DNA of 58,603 bases from Euryarchaeota archaeon UBA170 (GTDB lineage Archaea > Thermoplasmatota > Poseidoniia > Poseidoniales > Thalassarchaeaceae), in the NCBI GenBank assembly GCA_002499345.1, contig DALF01000050.1, positions 14,923 to 73,525 of the forward strand, given 5' to 3'. The position numbers and the translations under genes are program-made. Position 1 is the stretch's first letter. Each line of letters starts with the position of its first letter. Of this stretch, positions 24,537 through 33,467 are shown one piece after another. The notes beneath the pieces are model-generated. The model was not told where the DNA came from. It did not search any database and saw nothing but the letters and a program-made list of their open reading frames with translations.

Positions 24537-26330
24537 TTACTGCATCGTTACGAATACCTCAGAGGCCAGCGGAGGCATTGTAACTCCAGCTTCTGAGAAT
24601 GCCTCTTCCACAGATACAAAGCTTCCTCGGTTCTTATTCGCTCTTCTGGCTCTATTGCTGATGATTTTCCAAGATGCCTTGTCGCCTATCCCCGGTAGTG
24701 CCTGAAGTTGGCTCTTGGTGGCGAAATTGATATCGAGATCACACTCAATTCCTGAGATACTCCTCATCCCATGTCCAGTAACTAAGATATTCGAGCCTGT
24801 TTCGAGAGGGATTGCATATGGGACCCCCACTAGTATGGGGTAGGCCCCTATCTGCCTTCCAAATGTAATTCCGGGCTCTCCATGTTTGGAAGAGTCTCTG
24901 TATTTTTCATCTGATACGTGCTCAGGGAGTCTTATTCTACCACCTCTAGACTCCCACCACAAGTCCTTCAATTTGGTCCCGATGGGAAATATCTCTTCGA
25001 GCATTGGGCGGTCGATTTCTTCTCTGACCGTGGTTTTGAATTTCCTGAATTCATTTTCAGGGATATCTTGAAATCCTTTTCCCTCGACTTGTCGGATATT
25101 TATTCTTCTCAGCCATAGTCTCTCCGATTTCAATTCGTTAAGAAGATCGAGATTCATTGCATACGTTCTCTCAGTCTCGCCGTTTAGTCCTGCTATAAAG
25201 TTCAGACCGGGAAGTAGTCTTGGAAGCCCTCTAGGCCCCCTTTCCCTTCCGTATTCATTTATGTGCCTAATGGCTGTCTTCAGCTGATTTGCGTCACAAT
25301 TTAGCCAATTTGTCTCATGTACCATCGGATCAGCTGATTCCAAGCCGAAAGAAAGTACTGCTCCATCAGATAGATTCTCTACCAGAGATTTAGTTATCTC
25401 CGTGGACGGCTCAATATTTTGTGCAACTATCGACGGATTGGCATTGTCCACATGCAGAATTTGTAGACCCTCATTGCTTCTTGCTCCTTGCAGTACCTTG
25501 GAGATTGGCTCTGGATCAGGAATGGGATATTCCAGTTCCTGAACCCCTTCCGCCCTGTAGGTATAGATATCCGTAGCTCCCCCTATTCTGACGTTGACGA
25601 CACCAGATTCTACTGCAGTATTGATTTCCTTGATAATATCATCTTCTTTTCTCCACAGAGGAAGGCCTTTCTTGGGCTCAATACAGAATTTACAACCTCT
25701 CTTGAATCGGACGCAACCCTGATACAGCTCCACCTCATAAGTAAGAGGACCATTGGACCCATCTGGAGATAATAAATCGGGGTGCCTCACTACCGCCTTT
25801 GATGAGGCCCCTCTAAGTGCCCATCTTGACCATTCATCCGGACTCCTTTTCTTATGGTTCATGTTTCCCGTAGAAAGGAAATGATTGAGGGTTGCGTCTA
25901 CATCCTTCAAGCTACAAAAAAGGTTTGTCCTAGGGGAGACCCATCCCGATTGCCTCCAGTGTCGAATTGCCCAACCGCCGCATATAACTGGGATTCTATT
26001 TGGAATAGAGGATAGGAACGAGTCCGTCTCTCGTATACTGATTGGAGTCCCCCTGATGTACTTCCCTGGAACCACTGCTCCAGCTAGAAGGATCGCACCG
26101 TCCAGTTCACTCATTCGCTCCCTTACAGATTTGCGCCCACCATAGGTCGAGAGTTCTGATTTGAATGACCTTCTCCATTGATCGACGGTCATGTAGGTGT
26201 ATTGTATTCCCCTCTCCTCTAGAACACCGCAGATGTATCTGATGTGGAATCCAACATAATTTGGAACACCAAAAGCCGCGGGTTCATCCTCATACCCATC
26301 AAGGACGAGCCATCCCTCGAGCTTTTCCAT
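24537..26330 (-). CDS. Radical SAM protein with C-terminal helix-hairpin-helix (COG1031-like)
   Basis: The protein has 597 residues. The iron-sulfur cysteines are in YQGCVRFKRGCKFC (Cys206, Cys213, Cys216), spaced C-x6-C-x2-C instead of the usual C-x3-C-x2-C. This spacing fits an archaeal group of uncharacterised Fe-S oxidoreductases. An N-terminal cobalamin-binding-like region (about 8-155) precedes the radical SAM barrel. At about 540-575, LQALPGIGDKASWKIISNRA is a helix-hairpin-helix nucleic-acid-binding motif. A role in RNA or DNA modification is plausible. It lies 26 bases downstream of the Csl4-RRM gene, probably in one transcript. Confidence 0.88.
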   Translation of the reverse strand: MEKLEGWLVLDGYEDEPAAFGVPNYVGFHIRYICGVLEERGIQYTYMTVDQWRRSFKSELSTYGGRKSVRERMSELDGAILLAGAVVPGKYIRGTPISIRETDSFLSSIPNRIPVICGGWAIRHWRQSGWVSPRTNLFCSLKDVDATLNHFLSTGNMNHKKRSPDEWSRWALRGASSKAVVRHPDLLSPDGSNGPLTYEVELYQGCVRFKRGCKFCIEPKKGLPLWRKEDDIIKEINTAVESGVVNVRIGGATDIYTYRAEGVQELEYPIPDPEPISKVLQGARSNEGLQILHVDNANPSIVAQNIEPSTEITKSLVENLSDGAVLSFGLESADPMVHETNWLNCDANQLKTAIRHINEYGRERGPRGLPRLLPGLNFIAGLNGETERTYAMNLDLLNELKSERLWLRRINIRQVEGKGFQDIPENEFRKFKTTVREEIDRPMLEEIFPIGTKLKDLWWESRGGRIRLPEHVSDEKYRDSSKHGEPGITFGRQIGAYPILVGVPYAIPLETGSNILVTGHGMRSISGIECDLDINFATKSQLQALPGIGDKASWKIISNRARRANKNRGSFVSVEEAFSEAGVTMPPLASEVFVTMQ

Positions 26331-26356
26331 GAGCTAGCGGCCCGGGTAGTCAGCCT

Positions 26357-27634
26357 TCACCGCTTCGACTGTTTCCTTCGTCCGCCTCTATCTCTACTAG
26401 AGCCACTAGGGGATGACTCCTCGACTACTATCTTCCGACCTTTAATTTCTGAACCATTCATGGCCTTGATAGCTGCCTTTGCATCATCTTTAGAGGGGAA
26501 AGTGACAAATGCGAATCCCTTAGACTTTCCAGAGTCTCTATCCTTGGCGATGTGTATGGAGTCGATTTTTCCATGCTCCGAGAATGCTTTGGATAGTTCT
26601 TCCTCCGATATTTCGTATGGGAGCCTACCAACAAATAGCTTGGATCCCATTTTCTCCTCGAGCTTCCCCCTCATGGCAGATATTGTCTCCCTCTCTTTGG
26701 ATAGCTCTTCTTTAGTGGCATTTCCACCCTTGACCTTGTCCATACAGTCTCTACATCTTATTGGCTTGCCGGGAGTTGGTTTGAATGGCACCTTTGTTTT
26801 AACCCCGCACATCGTACAAACTGCTTCGTGCATGTCCCTTCTAGGCCTACTCTGGCCCCCTCTTCCACCACCGCGGCTAGAAGACCTCATGGATGCCACC
26901 CTAGGCGGGATATCGTGATTTGCACCTCTTCGGAAGTCAGCTAGAGGAGAAAGGTATGGCCGGGCTCCATCATGACCTAGTTTCGCTTCTGCCTCGGGAG
27001 ACCATCTTTCTCCGGATCTGTTCAGTTTGTGTAGACCGAAGCCAGTTTCGTGGCCATGGCCAAAACCATCTGAGAGAACTCGATAGGCTGTATAGTCACA
27101 TCTTGAGCATTCTACATTGAAATCGATTTTCTTATCCGATACGTCCAGCATTACTCCACAGGCGGGGCAAGATGCAGATAATACTCCTAAGGATATGTCG
27201 CCCTTTGTTGAGGCTTTAAGGATAGGATCATCCTTGACTATTCTAGCTCTGACAATATCTCGCATCCTCATAGCATCACCAGGGGACGGAATGAATCTGT
27301 CAACGACTTCAGAGACATGTATATCAGCAAATAATTGAAGGGCCGGGAGGCTCCTGTGCCCTCCTTGCTTGCTCTCGACGTGTAGGATTCTAATCTCGGC
27401 GACGTTCTCGTTCAGTCTCGTTACCTGTCCGATCACTACATCATCAACAGAAGGAGAGTTTATGGGTGGCCTAGATGACTCTACGGAGATATTTCCATCC
27501 TTCTCTACAAGAGTTCCGGGGAGCGTGGCTATGCATCTTCCGTTCTTCTCAAAAATACCTTCTCCAACAGAGGATTCTGATGGAATAGTTACTGTGGAAC
27601 CGGGTGTAACTTGATCACCAACTACGGCAGACAT
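26357..27634 (-). CDS. Exosome subunit Csl4 fused to RGG segment, zinc finger and RRM
   Basis: The protein has 425 residues from the ATG at 27632-27634; a TTG at 27664 is the alternative. The N-terminal part has the Csl4 layout: a short beta domain (VTPGSTVTIPSESSVGEGIF), an S1 domain (about 65-145) and a zinc ribbon (CPACG, Cys156/159 and CSRC, Cys176/179). Then come an Arg/Gly segment (SSSRGGGRGGQSRPRR), a C-x2-C / C-x2-C finger (Cys273/276, Cys294/297) and a complete RRM with RNP2 KLFVGRLP (332-339) and RNP1 KGFAFVTF (372-379). Csl4 recruits substrates to the RNA exosome; the added domains suggest broader RNA recognition. Usual Csl4 length is near 190. Confidence 0.9.
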   Translation of the reverse strand: MSAVVGDQVTPGSTVTIPSESSVGEGIFEKNGRCIATLPGTLVEKDGNISVESSRPPINSPSVDDVVIGQVTRLNENVAEIRILHVESKQGGHRSLPALQLFADIHVSEVVDRFIPSPGDAMRMRDIVRARIVKDDPILKASTKGDISLGVLSASCPACGVMLDVSDKKIDFNVECSRCDYTAYRVLSDGFGHGHETGFGLHKLNRSGERWSPEAEAKLGHDGARPYLSPLADFRRGANHDIPPRVASMRSSSRGGGRGGQSRPRRDMHEAVCTMCGVKTKVPFKPTPGKPIRCRDCMDKVKGGNATKEELSKERETISAMRGKLEEKMGSKLFVGRLPYEISEEELSKAFSEHGKIDSIHIAKDRDSGKSKGFAFVTFPSKDDAKAAIKAMNGSEIKGRKIVVEESSPSGSSRDRGGRRKQSKR

Positions 27635-27677
27635 TGACCGGGCGACCAGCCGTTCCCCTATCAACGGTACGGAGGAA

Positions 27678-28292
27678 CTAGGGGGGAACTAGTCTCCAGA
27701 ATCCTGCCCTGGTGACTCCTCTGGTCATCTTATGATGAGAATATGAAGCAGGAAGCGGAAAGTCTGCTTCGCCATACATCTCCACGTCCCAATTCATATC
27801 TTCGAATCTTTTTTCTAGATGTTTGGCGTTGGCACTGTGCATTATGTGAGTGATGGTTTTTGAGGCTAAAATGTGTTCAATAAATTCAGAATCAGCTCCC
27901 TCTTTCTGCCTGCCCCAAGGGGGGTTGGAAATGATTAGGTCGTATCCTTCTAGATGGAAATTGTCCTTCCCTATTCGCTTATTGGAGACTTCATATTTGC
28001 CGCTCATTAGCATGCCTTCTGCATTGGCATTAGCCAGATCGCATAATTTTTGATCCGCCTCTACTAATTTTACAAAACTGGCCCCCATCATAACGGCACC
28101 AATTCCTAATATTCCGTTTCCAGCTCCCAAATCGGCGACTCTGCATCCGGGGGATAAATCTCCGAAGGCCTGGATATCAAAAAGCCATCTCGATGCTAAA
28201 TCCCCCGGTGTGACATACTGCTCCATGGATGCATCTAAGTCTTCTTTTACACCTAGTTTGGACAAGGACATCGCGAGTTTTCGTAGCCTCAT
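27678..28292 (-). CDS. METTL5-like N6-adenine RNA methyltransferase
   Basis: The protein has 204 residues from the ATG at 28290-28292, which gives the family start MRLRKLAMSLSKLG (an in-frame TTG lies at 28313). SMEQYVTPGDLAS precedes the SAM motif DLGAGNGILG (54-63) and the catalytic NPPW (123-126, ISNPPWGRQKEGAD). This is the COG2263 / METTL5 type, whose eukaryotic member makes m6A in 18S rRNA. It lies between asd and the Csl4-RRM gene on the same strand with short gaps (31 and 43 bases), consistent with a small RNA-metabolism operon. Confidence 0.88.
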   Translation of the reverse strand: MRLRKLAMSLSKLGVKEDLDASMEQYVTPGDLASRWLFDIQAFGDLSPGCRVADLGAGNGILGIGAVMMGASFVKLVEADQKLCDLANANAEGMLMSGKYEVSNKRIGKDNFHLEGYDLIISNPPWGRQKEGADSEFIEHILASKTITHIMHSANAKHLEKRFEDMNWDVEMYGEADFPLPASYSHHKMTRGVTRAGFWRLVPP

Positions 28293-28323
28293 CAAATGAG
28301 GGAGAGCCCTCAAATAGTTATGC

Positions 28324-29457
28324 CTACCGGATACGTTGGTTGGATTTTAGAATATTTCTTGAATCGTGAATAATGCCTTGAGCAAGCAACATTTCTGCGA
28401 GAAGTATACTATTTCCTGCGGCTCCTCTAACAGTATTATCTGAAGCTACCTTGTAGCACAATTTACTTCCTAAAATTCTGATATCTCCAACGAGAACATC
28501 CATTGATTTCTGTAGGTTATTATCTAATTTAGTAGATTTTTCATAGTTCGGTAAAGAGGCTGAAGGACCTGTTTCTGAGACAAATATTAGTGGTTTTTTA
28601 GTACCCGAAGGCAAATCTAGTTGCTGAACCAATGACTGGAAATTAGACCACGCCTCGATTACCTCGTGTGCACTAACATCTTTCCCGAGGTCTACTGTAA
28701 CAGTGGCAGAGTGTCCGAACTCCCGGGGAAATCTCCTACATTGGGCATTAATTTTAATGTCGGTAATACGAGATTCCGAGGAATCATTCTCACCGAGAAT
28801 CCTCCTTAGTTCAGATTCAATACTCTGGGATTCGCCGATAATCTCTGGCTTAGATGTAACTCCCTCCCTGTATCTTTCCAGTGCCTCCCTCCCGGCCCCA
28901 GAAATAGATTGCTCTGTGGATATATCGATACTATTTACAGGAAATTTCCTTACAATTGGTGCCAAAGAAATAGCAAGAGGAACTACCATACAATTGGAGC
29001 ATGCAACTAGGGCACCTGGCCCATATCCATCTTGTATTTCCAGTAAGTCGAGATGCCCAGGATTAACTTCCGGAACAATCAGAGGTACCATTTCTGAATG
29101 TCTATGAATCGTCGAATGACTCAACACTACCAGTCCAGATCTCGCCAAATCCTCCTCGATCATAGATGCCGGTGAGTCAGGAAGAGCCGAGAATACAATT
29201 CTGACCCCTTGCGCGAGAAGTTCTGAGGCTAATTCATTGCTTTCGCCCATCACTCTAACAGTGATATCCGGGAAATCCGGCCTTGGTTCGTTAAAGCTCC
29301 ATGGGAGTTCATTCACAGAAATTCCATCTGATTCCTTTGATCCAAACACGTGTGTTGGGATTAACCAGTGATGATTTACTAGTCTCTGAAGAAGTCTTTG
29401 AGCTACAAGTCCCCTTGCTCCCAGAACAGCACAGTTTACTCTACCTATAGCCCCCAT
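28324..29457 (-). CDS. asd: Aspartate-semialdehyde dehydrogenase
   Basis: The protein has 377 residues. The N-terminal Rossmann region AVLGARGLVAQRLLQRL, the catalytic Cys156 in VACSNCMVVPLA, EQSISGAGREALERY, and the SDNTVRGAAGNSILLAEMLL near the C-terminus are family features. The enzyme reduces aspartyl phosphate to aspartate semialdehyde for lysine, threonine and methionine synthesis. It is complete. It is divergent from rmuC across an 86-base AT-rich gap, and three genes follow on the same strand. Confidence 0.94.
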   Translation of the reverse strand: MGAIGRVNCAVLGARGLVAQRLLQRLVNHHWLIPTHVFGSKESDGISVNELPWSFNEPRPDFPDITVRVMGESNELASELLAQGVRIVFSALPDSPASMIEEDLARSGLVVLSHSTIHRHSEMVPLIVPEVNPGHLDLLEIQDGYGPGALVACSNCMVVPLAISLAPIVRKFPVNSIDISTEQSISGAGREALERYREGVTSKPEIIGESQSIESELRRILGENDSSESRITDIKINAQCRRFPREFGHSATVTVDLGKDVSAHEVIEAWSNFQSLVQQLDLPSGTKKPLIFVSETGPSASLPNYEKSTKLDNNLQKSMDVLVGDIRILGSKLCYKVASDNTVRGAAGNSILLAEMLLAQGIIHDSRNILKSNQRIR

Positions 29458-29543
29458 ATTGCCTTCTGATCGTATCTGGTCTATGAAGAAGTGTTTTGAA
29501 CGTGGTGAATAGTTAAAGTACTCCCGCTATTACTTTTATTTTC

Positions 29544-30536
29544 ATGGAGACGGAGATGGCAATGGTATTGGCTGGAATTGTCATCATAATCATCCTGATG
29601 TTCGCGAACATGATGATGCTTAGAGAACAGAAGGATCCGCCCACTGCTACAGATATTGGGCAAGCATTAACATTTCCATCTACTACAGATATCGTTACAG
29701 CCCTGAACATTCCTAGTACACGGGATATGCAGAATGCCCTAGGTGCTAGTTTTACTGGAGAAGGTGGTTTTTCTGAAAGGATAGGTGCCTTCACTGACTT
29801 ATCCAAAGACATGACTGAAGCTACGAGGAAGTTTAACCAGATGGTAGCGACCAAGAGTAAGCGAGCGAAATGGGGCGAATGGCATCTTGAGGAAGAGCTC
29901 AAAGAAGCATTTCCAGATGTGAAAATCCGCGTCGCCGTAAAGGGATTAGGGAATATCCCCGATGCGCATTTGAAGACTCCCGATGGAAAAATTTTGATTG
30001 TAGATTCGAAGTTCGTATATGACACCTACGATAAAATTCAGAATACTCCTGCGTCTCAAGAAGTAACGAAGAAGAATCTCCAAACTACATTCAGAGGGGA
30101 CGTCAAAAATCATGTAGAGAAAATAAAGATGGATTATGTTCAACCTGGCAAGGGCACGCAGGAAGTAGCTTACATGTATATTCCATCGATGGCAGTTTAT
30201 GAATATCTAATTGAGCATGAATCGGCCATGGTACGCTGGGCCGCTTCACAGGGAGTCGTTATTTGCTCCCCCGTGAATCTGATGGCTAACATGCACATGA
30301 TGGAGATAGTCAGGATGGCCCAGAATATGACGAGTTTGCATACTGAGATTCTTGATGCTCATCTAAGGATAAAGAAGAGTTTTGAGGATTTTGACGAAGA
30401 ATACAATAAACTCAGCGAACATCTCAGAAAAGCAGTCAACAAAAGGGATGAGGTCACTTCACTTAAGAGTAAGTTGAGTGATGAGATTGAGGGCCTCTCA
30501 TCTATTGATAGGTCGATTGAAGAAGATAGTGATTGA
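29544..30536 (+). CDS. rmuC: RmuC family protein
   Basis: The protein has 330 residues. An N-terminal membrane helix (about 6-25) is followed by the RmuC core: KRAKWGEWHLEEELKEAFPD, IPDAHLKTPDGKILIVDSKF (the conserved P-D-x-DxK-like nuclease-fold segment), then a C-terminal coiled coil (about 265-325). RmuC in bacteria limits recombination at inverted repeats and is a predicted nuclease. Its presence in an archaeon is consistent with transfer from bacteria. It is divergent from asd and 45 bases upstream of the M23 peptidase gene. Confidence 0.88.
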   Translation: METEMAMVLAGIVIIIILMFANMMMLREQKDPPTATDIGQALTFPSTTDIVTALNIPSTRDMQNALGASFTGEGGFSERIGAFTDLSKDMTEATRKFNQMVATKSKRAKWGEWHLEEELKEAFPDVKIRVAVKGLGNIPDAHLKTPDGKILIVDSKFVYDTYDKIQNTPASQEVTKKNLQTTFRGDVKNHVEKIKMDYVQPGKGTQEVAYMYIPSMAVYEYLIEHESAMVRWAASQGVVICSPVNLMANMHMMEIVRMAQNMTSLHTEILDAHLRIKKSFEDFDEEYNKLSEHLRKAVNKRDEVTSLKSKLSDEIEGLSSIDRSIEEDSD

Positions 30537-30581
30537 GGCAGAAACAGTAGTGATAAAATCATCGTACCTCTTGGACAAGAT

Positions 30582-31163
30582 ATGATTGACTGGCGGACGG
30601 AGGATTACCACCCAGTAGTTCAGCTCCCAGATGAGTACGAGGTTAGGGATTTCACTACTGGGGATTACTCTCCTTCCAAATATGAATTTGATATCGGGAG
30701 ATATGATGAATTACGTCCAGGGATGTACTCAACGGACCTTTTCTCTGATGGCAGATTTCTGCATGTAGGGATCGATATAGGGGCCCCGGTTGGAACTCCT
30801 TGTATGGCATTTGATGACGGCGAGATTTCTCATTTTGGCTACAATCCAGATGATGGCGATTATGGGCATGTGGTAATCACGAAGCATATTATAGATGGGA
30901 TATCAGTATGGGCTCTATATGGCCATCTAAACTCTAAATCAATAGAAAATAAGGAAACCGGGCAGAAGATTTCCAAGGGAGAGGTGATATGTTGGATGGG
31001 AGATAAGCATGAGAACGGAGGATGGGAGTCGCACCTCCACTTCCAGCTGTCCTTGAAGGAGCCAGAAACACATGATATGCCAGGGGTAGTCTCCCCCAAT
31101 AATCGAGAACAGGCACTGGAGGACTACCCTGACCCAAGATTAGTATTAGGCGCGATCTACTGA
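30582..31163 (+). CDS. M23 (LytM-like) metallopeptidase domain protein
   Basis: The protein has 193 residues. The zinc and catalytic residues are complete: His61 and Asp65 in FLHVGIDIG, His115 in LYGHL, and His151/His153 in SHLHFQL. The domain normally cuts glycyl bonds in peptidoglycan, which archaea lack, and no signal peptide or membrane segment is visible. A cytosolic peptidase, or use of the fold on another substrate, is more likely. Its stop and that of the isomerase gene on the other strand lie one base apart (CTACTGA). Confidence 0.87.
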   Translation: MIDWRTEDYHPVVQLPDEYEVRDFTTGDYSPSKYEFDIGRYDELRPGMYSTDLFSDGRFLHVGIDIGAPVGTPCMAFDDGEISHFGYNPDDGDYGHVVITKHIIDGISVWALYGHLNSKSIENKETGQKISKGEVICWMGDKHENGGWESHLHFQLSLKEPETHDMPGVVSPNNREQALEDYPDPRLVLGAIY

Positions 31164-32200
31164 ATATCAGAGAGGTATTCCTTTAGTTGAGGAATTGGCT
31201 CCATGGATGTAGGATTTACCCCTCTTAGGAGGGCTAGTGCTATGGAAGTCCAATCAGAAAGGTGAGCGGCATAAATTAATCGCTCAAGGAGAGATTCGCC
31301 TTCGCATTCTATTCTCCAGACATTCTTGGTACTCAAATTCTGCTCGATCCAGCTAATCCTTGATTCGTTCCTCTCATGAATGCCCTCAGAACTCATAATC
31401 AGGAGCGCCCTGCTTCCGGGGGACTCTGAGAACCATGCCACTATCTCGTTATGGTTCATCTCAGGTACCTCGGAGTGCTTGGCGAATGCTTCAGAGTTCT
31501 CATTAATCTGACAAGTGAATCTGTATGCAGCGGCGTTAAATTCCCTGGGGCAAATTATACCAATCTCAGAATCTACGAGATTTCTAGCCAGAGCCTCTGA
31601 CATTCCATCTCCTGAGATAATGTCAAGCTTCCTCGAAGAATCTCGAATTCTATTGATCATCGATTGAAGTTCTTGCTCCTCGGGACGAGCTAGAATTCCC
31701 ATTGACCAGCAGACTGCTAGTTGGGCCCCTAGTATGTGGCCAAATGCAGACCTAGGCATTTGCCCCTTGGGAATAGTAATCGACACAGATTCATCATGAT
31801 CTTCCAAGATTCTGGTCAGTTCTCCTCCAGAGGATATTCCTACCACTGTTCCCCCAGAATCTATGGCCTTCATTACACCATCAATGGTCTCCTCCGTATT
31901 TCCAGAGTATGAAGTAGCAACAACCAGCCAGTCCGGCCCCCACCACTGAGGGAGTCCGTAGTCCCCCCAGACCACGAATGGTAGACCGCCCTCTTCATCT
32001 GAAATGGTTTTGAGAAACCTGCCAGCTGAACCTGAGCCGCCCATTCCAAGGAATATCACTCCTGTCCAGTCTAAGTCTGATCCCAATCCTGTCTCCGAAG
32101 AAATAGCATTCTCTAAATCATCCACGAAACTCCTAGTAAGTCCACACATATCTTCAGTATCTAGGGACTCAGCTAACTCTTCTATTCTTTGGCCGGGCAT
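31157..32200 (-). CDS. Bifunctional phosphoglucose/phosphomannose isomerase
   Basis: The protein has 347 residues with two SIS domains. FLGMGGSGSAGRFL near 50-63, VVATSYSGNTEETIDG at about 92-107, SAFGHILGAQLAV, and EMNHNEIVAWF match the archaeal PGI/PMI family. These enzymes interconvert fructose 6-phosphate with glucose 6-phosphate and mannose 6-phosphate. It is complete. It lies four bases after the NMD3 gene on the same strand, so the two are probably co-transcribed. Confidence 0.92.
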   Translation of the reverse strand: MPGQRIEELAESLDTEDMCGLTRSFVDDLENAISSETGLGSDLDWTGVIFLGMGGSGSAGRFLKTISDEEGGLPFVVWGDYGLPQWWGPDWLVVATSYSGNTEETIDGVMKAIDSGGTVVGISSGGELTRILEDHDESVSITIPKGQMPRSAFGHILGAQLAVCWSMGILARPEEQELQSMINRIRDSSRKLDIISGDGMSEALARNLVDSEIGIICPREFNAAAYRFTCQINENSEAFAKHSEVPEMNHNEIVAWFSESPGSRALLIMSSEGIHERNESRISWIEQNLSTKNVWRIECEGESLLERLIYAAHLSDWTSIALALLRGVNPTSMEPIPQLKEYLSDIQ

Positions 32201-32204
32201 TGAC

Positions 32205-33251
32205 TTACTTCCTCCCTGAGGGCACTGCTAGCCATACCCCTTGTATGAAACCAATGCGTATTGACTTCGATTCGAGGTCATCATCGTATGGTAACGCTAC
32301 AGTGACTACCTTGTAGTCTGTAGGGTCAAGGATCTCCACTGCCGAACTATCCCTGTTCAATATGTCAACAACGAACTGTTCGGTCTTGGGGCAGATTACT
32401 ACAGAACCTTCCATATCCCTCCAGGTAGCGCCCGATCTCTCGAATCTGTCCATTTTCTTTAGAATCGGCCCGTCCTTCTGCCAACTTTCGACTATCCAAA
32501 GATTCTTTCTGAATCTAATGACATCTCCGAGGCCATATGCAGGTTTTCTGTAGCTTAGTGTCAGCCTTGAGACCTCGATTCCGTCGTTGGCACCAACTAC
32601 CGTGGAGGTTTCTTTGACGGTACCTCCGAACTTCTTGACTAAATTTCTGGACCATCTCCTTGCCATGGCCTTGGACCCTAATTTCAGATCCCATCCACCG
32701 GTGACCTGTCCCTCCTCTGAGATGAAGAACATAGGGTCCGCCTCCATCTCAGACAACATCTCATCAAGAGTCTCTCGTAATGACTTGAGCTCTGTTTCGG
32801 ACAGTCTCCTGCCAGCAGATCTAAGTTGCATTACCGCCTCAAAATATGAGCCTGCCTTGCGTGTGCATGTTGGACAGACTGCATTACTGGTCTGTAGAAG
32901 TACCTCATGAGAATCTGAGAATTCATATCCTTCAATAATACCAGAGATATCCACATGTAATCTACTGGTTCTATCGTCTATTTCCTCGACTGCGAAATCT
33001 ACTGAAACTTGCTTTGCCCTGTCCTCGACACCGAGGCTCCCCCTAATCCTCAAGTCTGCTAAATCATTAGAGTCGATTACTGACCATCGTCCACGAATTT
33101 CATGAAAACCACATTTGGAGCATCTATCTTGTTGGATTCTCTCAGGCATGACAGATAGCCTAGTCCTATCTCTCAAGCAAGATTCGCACATTCTATCTGT
33201 GGTCAAGGGCGGCGATGCGCCACAGACTATGCAGAATTCGCCGTCAGACAT
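32205..33251 (-). CDS. NMD3 family ribosome-associated protein
   Basis: The protein has 348 residues from the ATG at 33249-33251 (MSDGEFCIVCG, preceded by GGGAGAGG); an ATG at 33275 and a TTG at 33299 are alternatives. Zinc-binding C-x2-C pairs (CIVCG, CESC, CSKCG, CPTC) lie in the N-terminal third, followed by the eIF5A-like and OB-like C-terminal regions. NMD3 is the 60S export adaptor in eukaryotes; archaeal homologues are thought to act in large-subunit maturation. It is followed closely by the sugar-phosphate isomerase. Confidence 0.9.
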   Translation of the reverse strand: MSDGEFCIVCGASPPLTTDRMCESCLRDRTRLSVMPERIQQDRCSKCGFHEIRGRWSVIDSNDLADLRIRGSLGVEDRAKQVSVDFAVEEIDDRTSRLHVDISGIIEGYEFSDSHEVLLQTSNAVCPTCTRKAGSYFEAVMQLRSAGRRLSETELKSLRETLDEMLSEMEADPMFFISEEGQVTGGWDLKLGSKAMARRWSRNLVKKFGGTVKETSTVVGANDGIEVSRLTLSYRKPAYGLGDVIRFRKNLWIVESWQKDGPILKKMDRFERSGATWRDMEGSVVICPKTEQFVVDILNRDSSAVEILDPTDYKVVTVALPYDDDLESKSIRIGFIQGVWLAVPSGRK

Positions 33252-33323
33252 GCCTCTCCCATCAAATGCGCCCATACTCCCAGTTAGAAGGGTTCCCAAT
33301 GACTGAATGCTTGTAATTAGTTT

Positions 33324-33467
33324 TCATTCTTCGGAATCGGAGGAAAAAATCTTCAGTTGGATACTTAATTCCGCTATTCTTGACCGTAAGTGGTTTACGT
33401 AGTATGCGAGTATGAAAGATAGTATTGTGTAGGCGACTATCATTTCAGAGGTTCCTGTCAAATTCAT
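33324..33467 (-). CDS. ccmD: CcmD-like small membrane protein
   Basis: The protein has 47 residues: MNLTGTSEMIVAYTILSFIL, then AYYVNHLRSRIAELSIQLKI and an acidic end. A single membrane helix is followed by a basic amphipathic helix, the normal plan of CcmD. Its ATG overlaps the ccmC stop (ATGA at 33464-33467), the position CcmD holds in bacterial ccm operons. CcmD helps release heme-loaded CcmE from the CcmABC complex. The call rests on size, topology and position, because CcmD sequences are poorly conserved. Confidence 0.75.
   Translation of the reverse strand: MNLTGTSEMIVAYTILSFILAYYVNHLRSRIAELSIQLKIFSSDSEE

Noticed and set aside
26357..27634. Csl4-RRM fusion as an artefact of a frameshift joining two genes
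   Set aside because: The frame is continuous through a coherent RGG linker and zinc finger, with no internal start preceded by a ribosome-binding site at the RRM; still listed as checkable.
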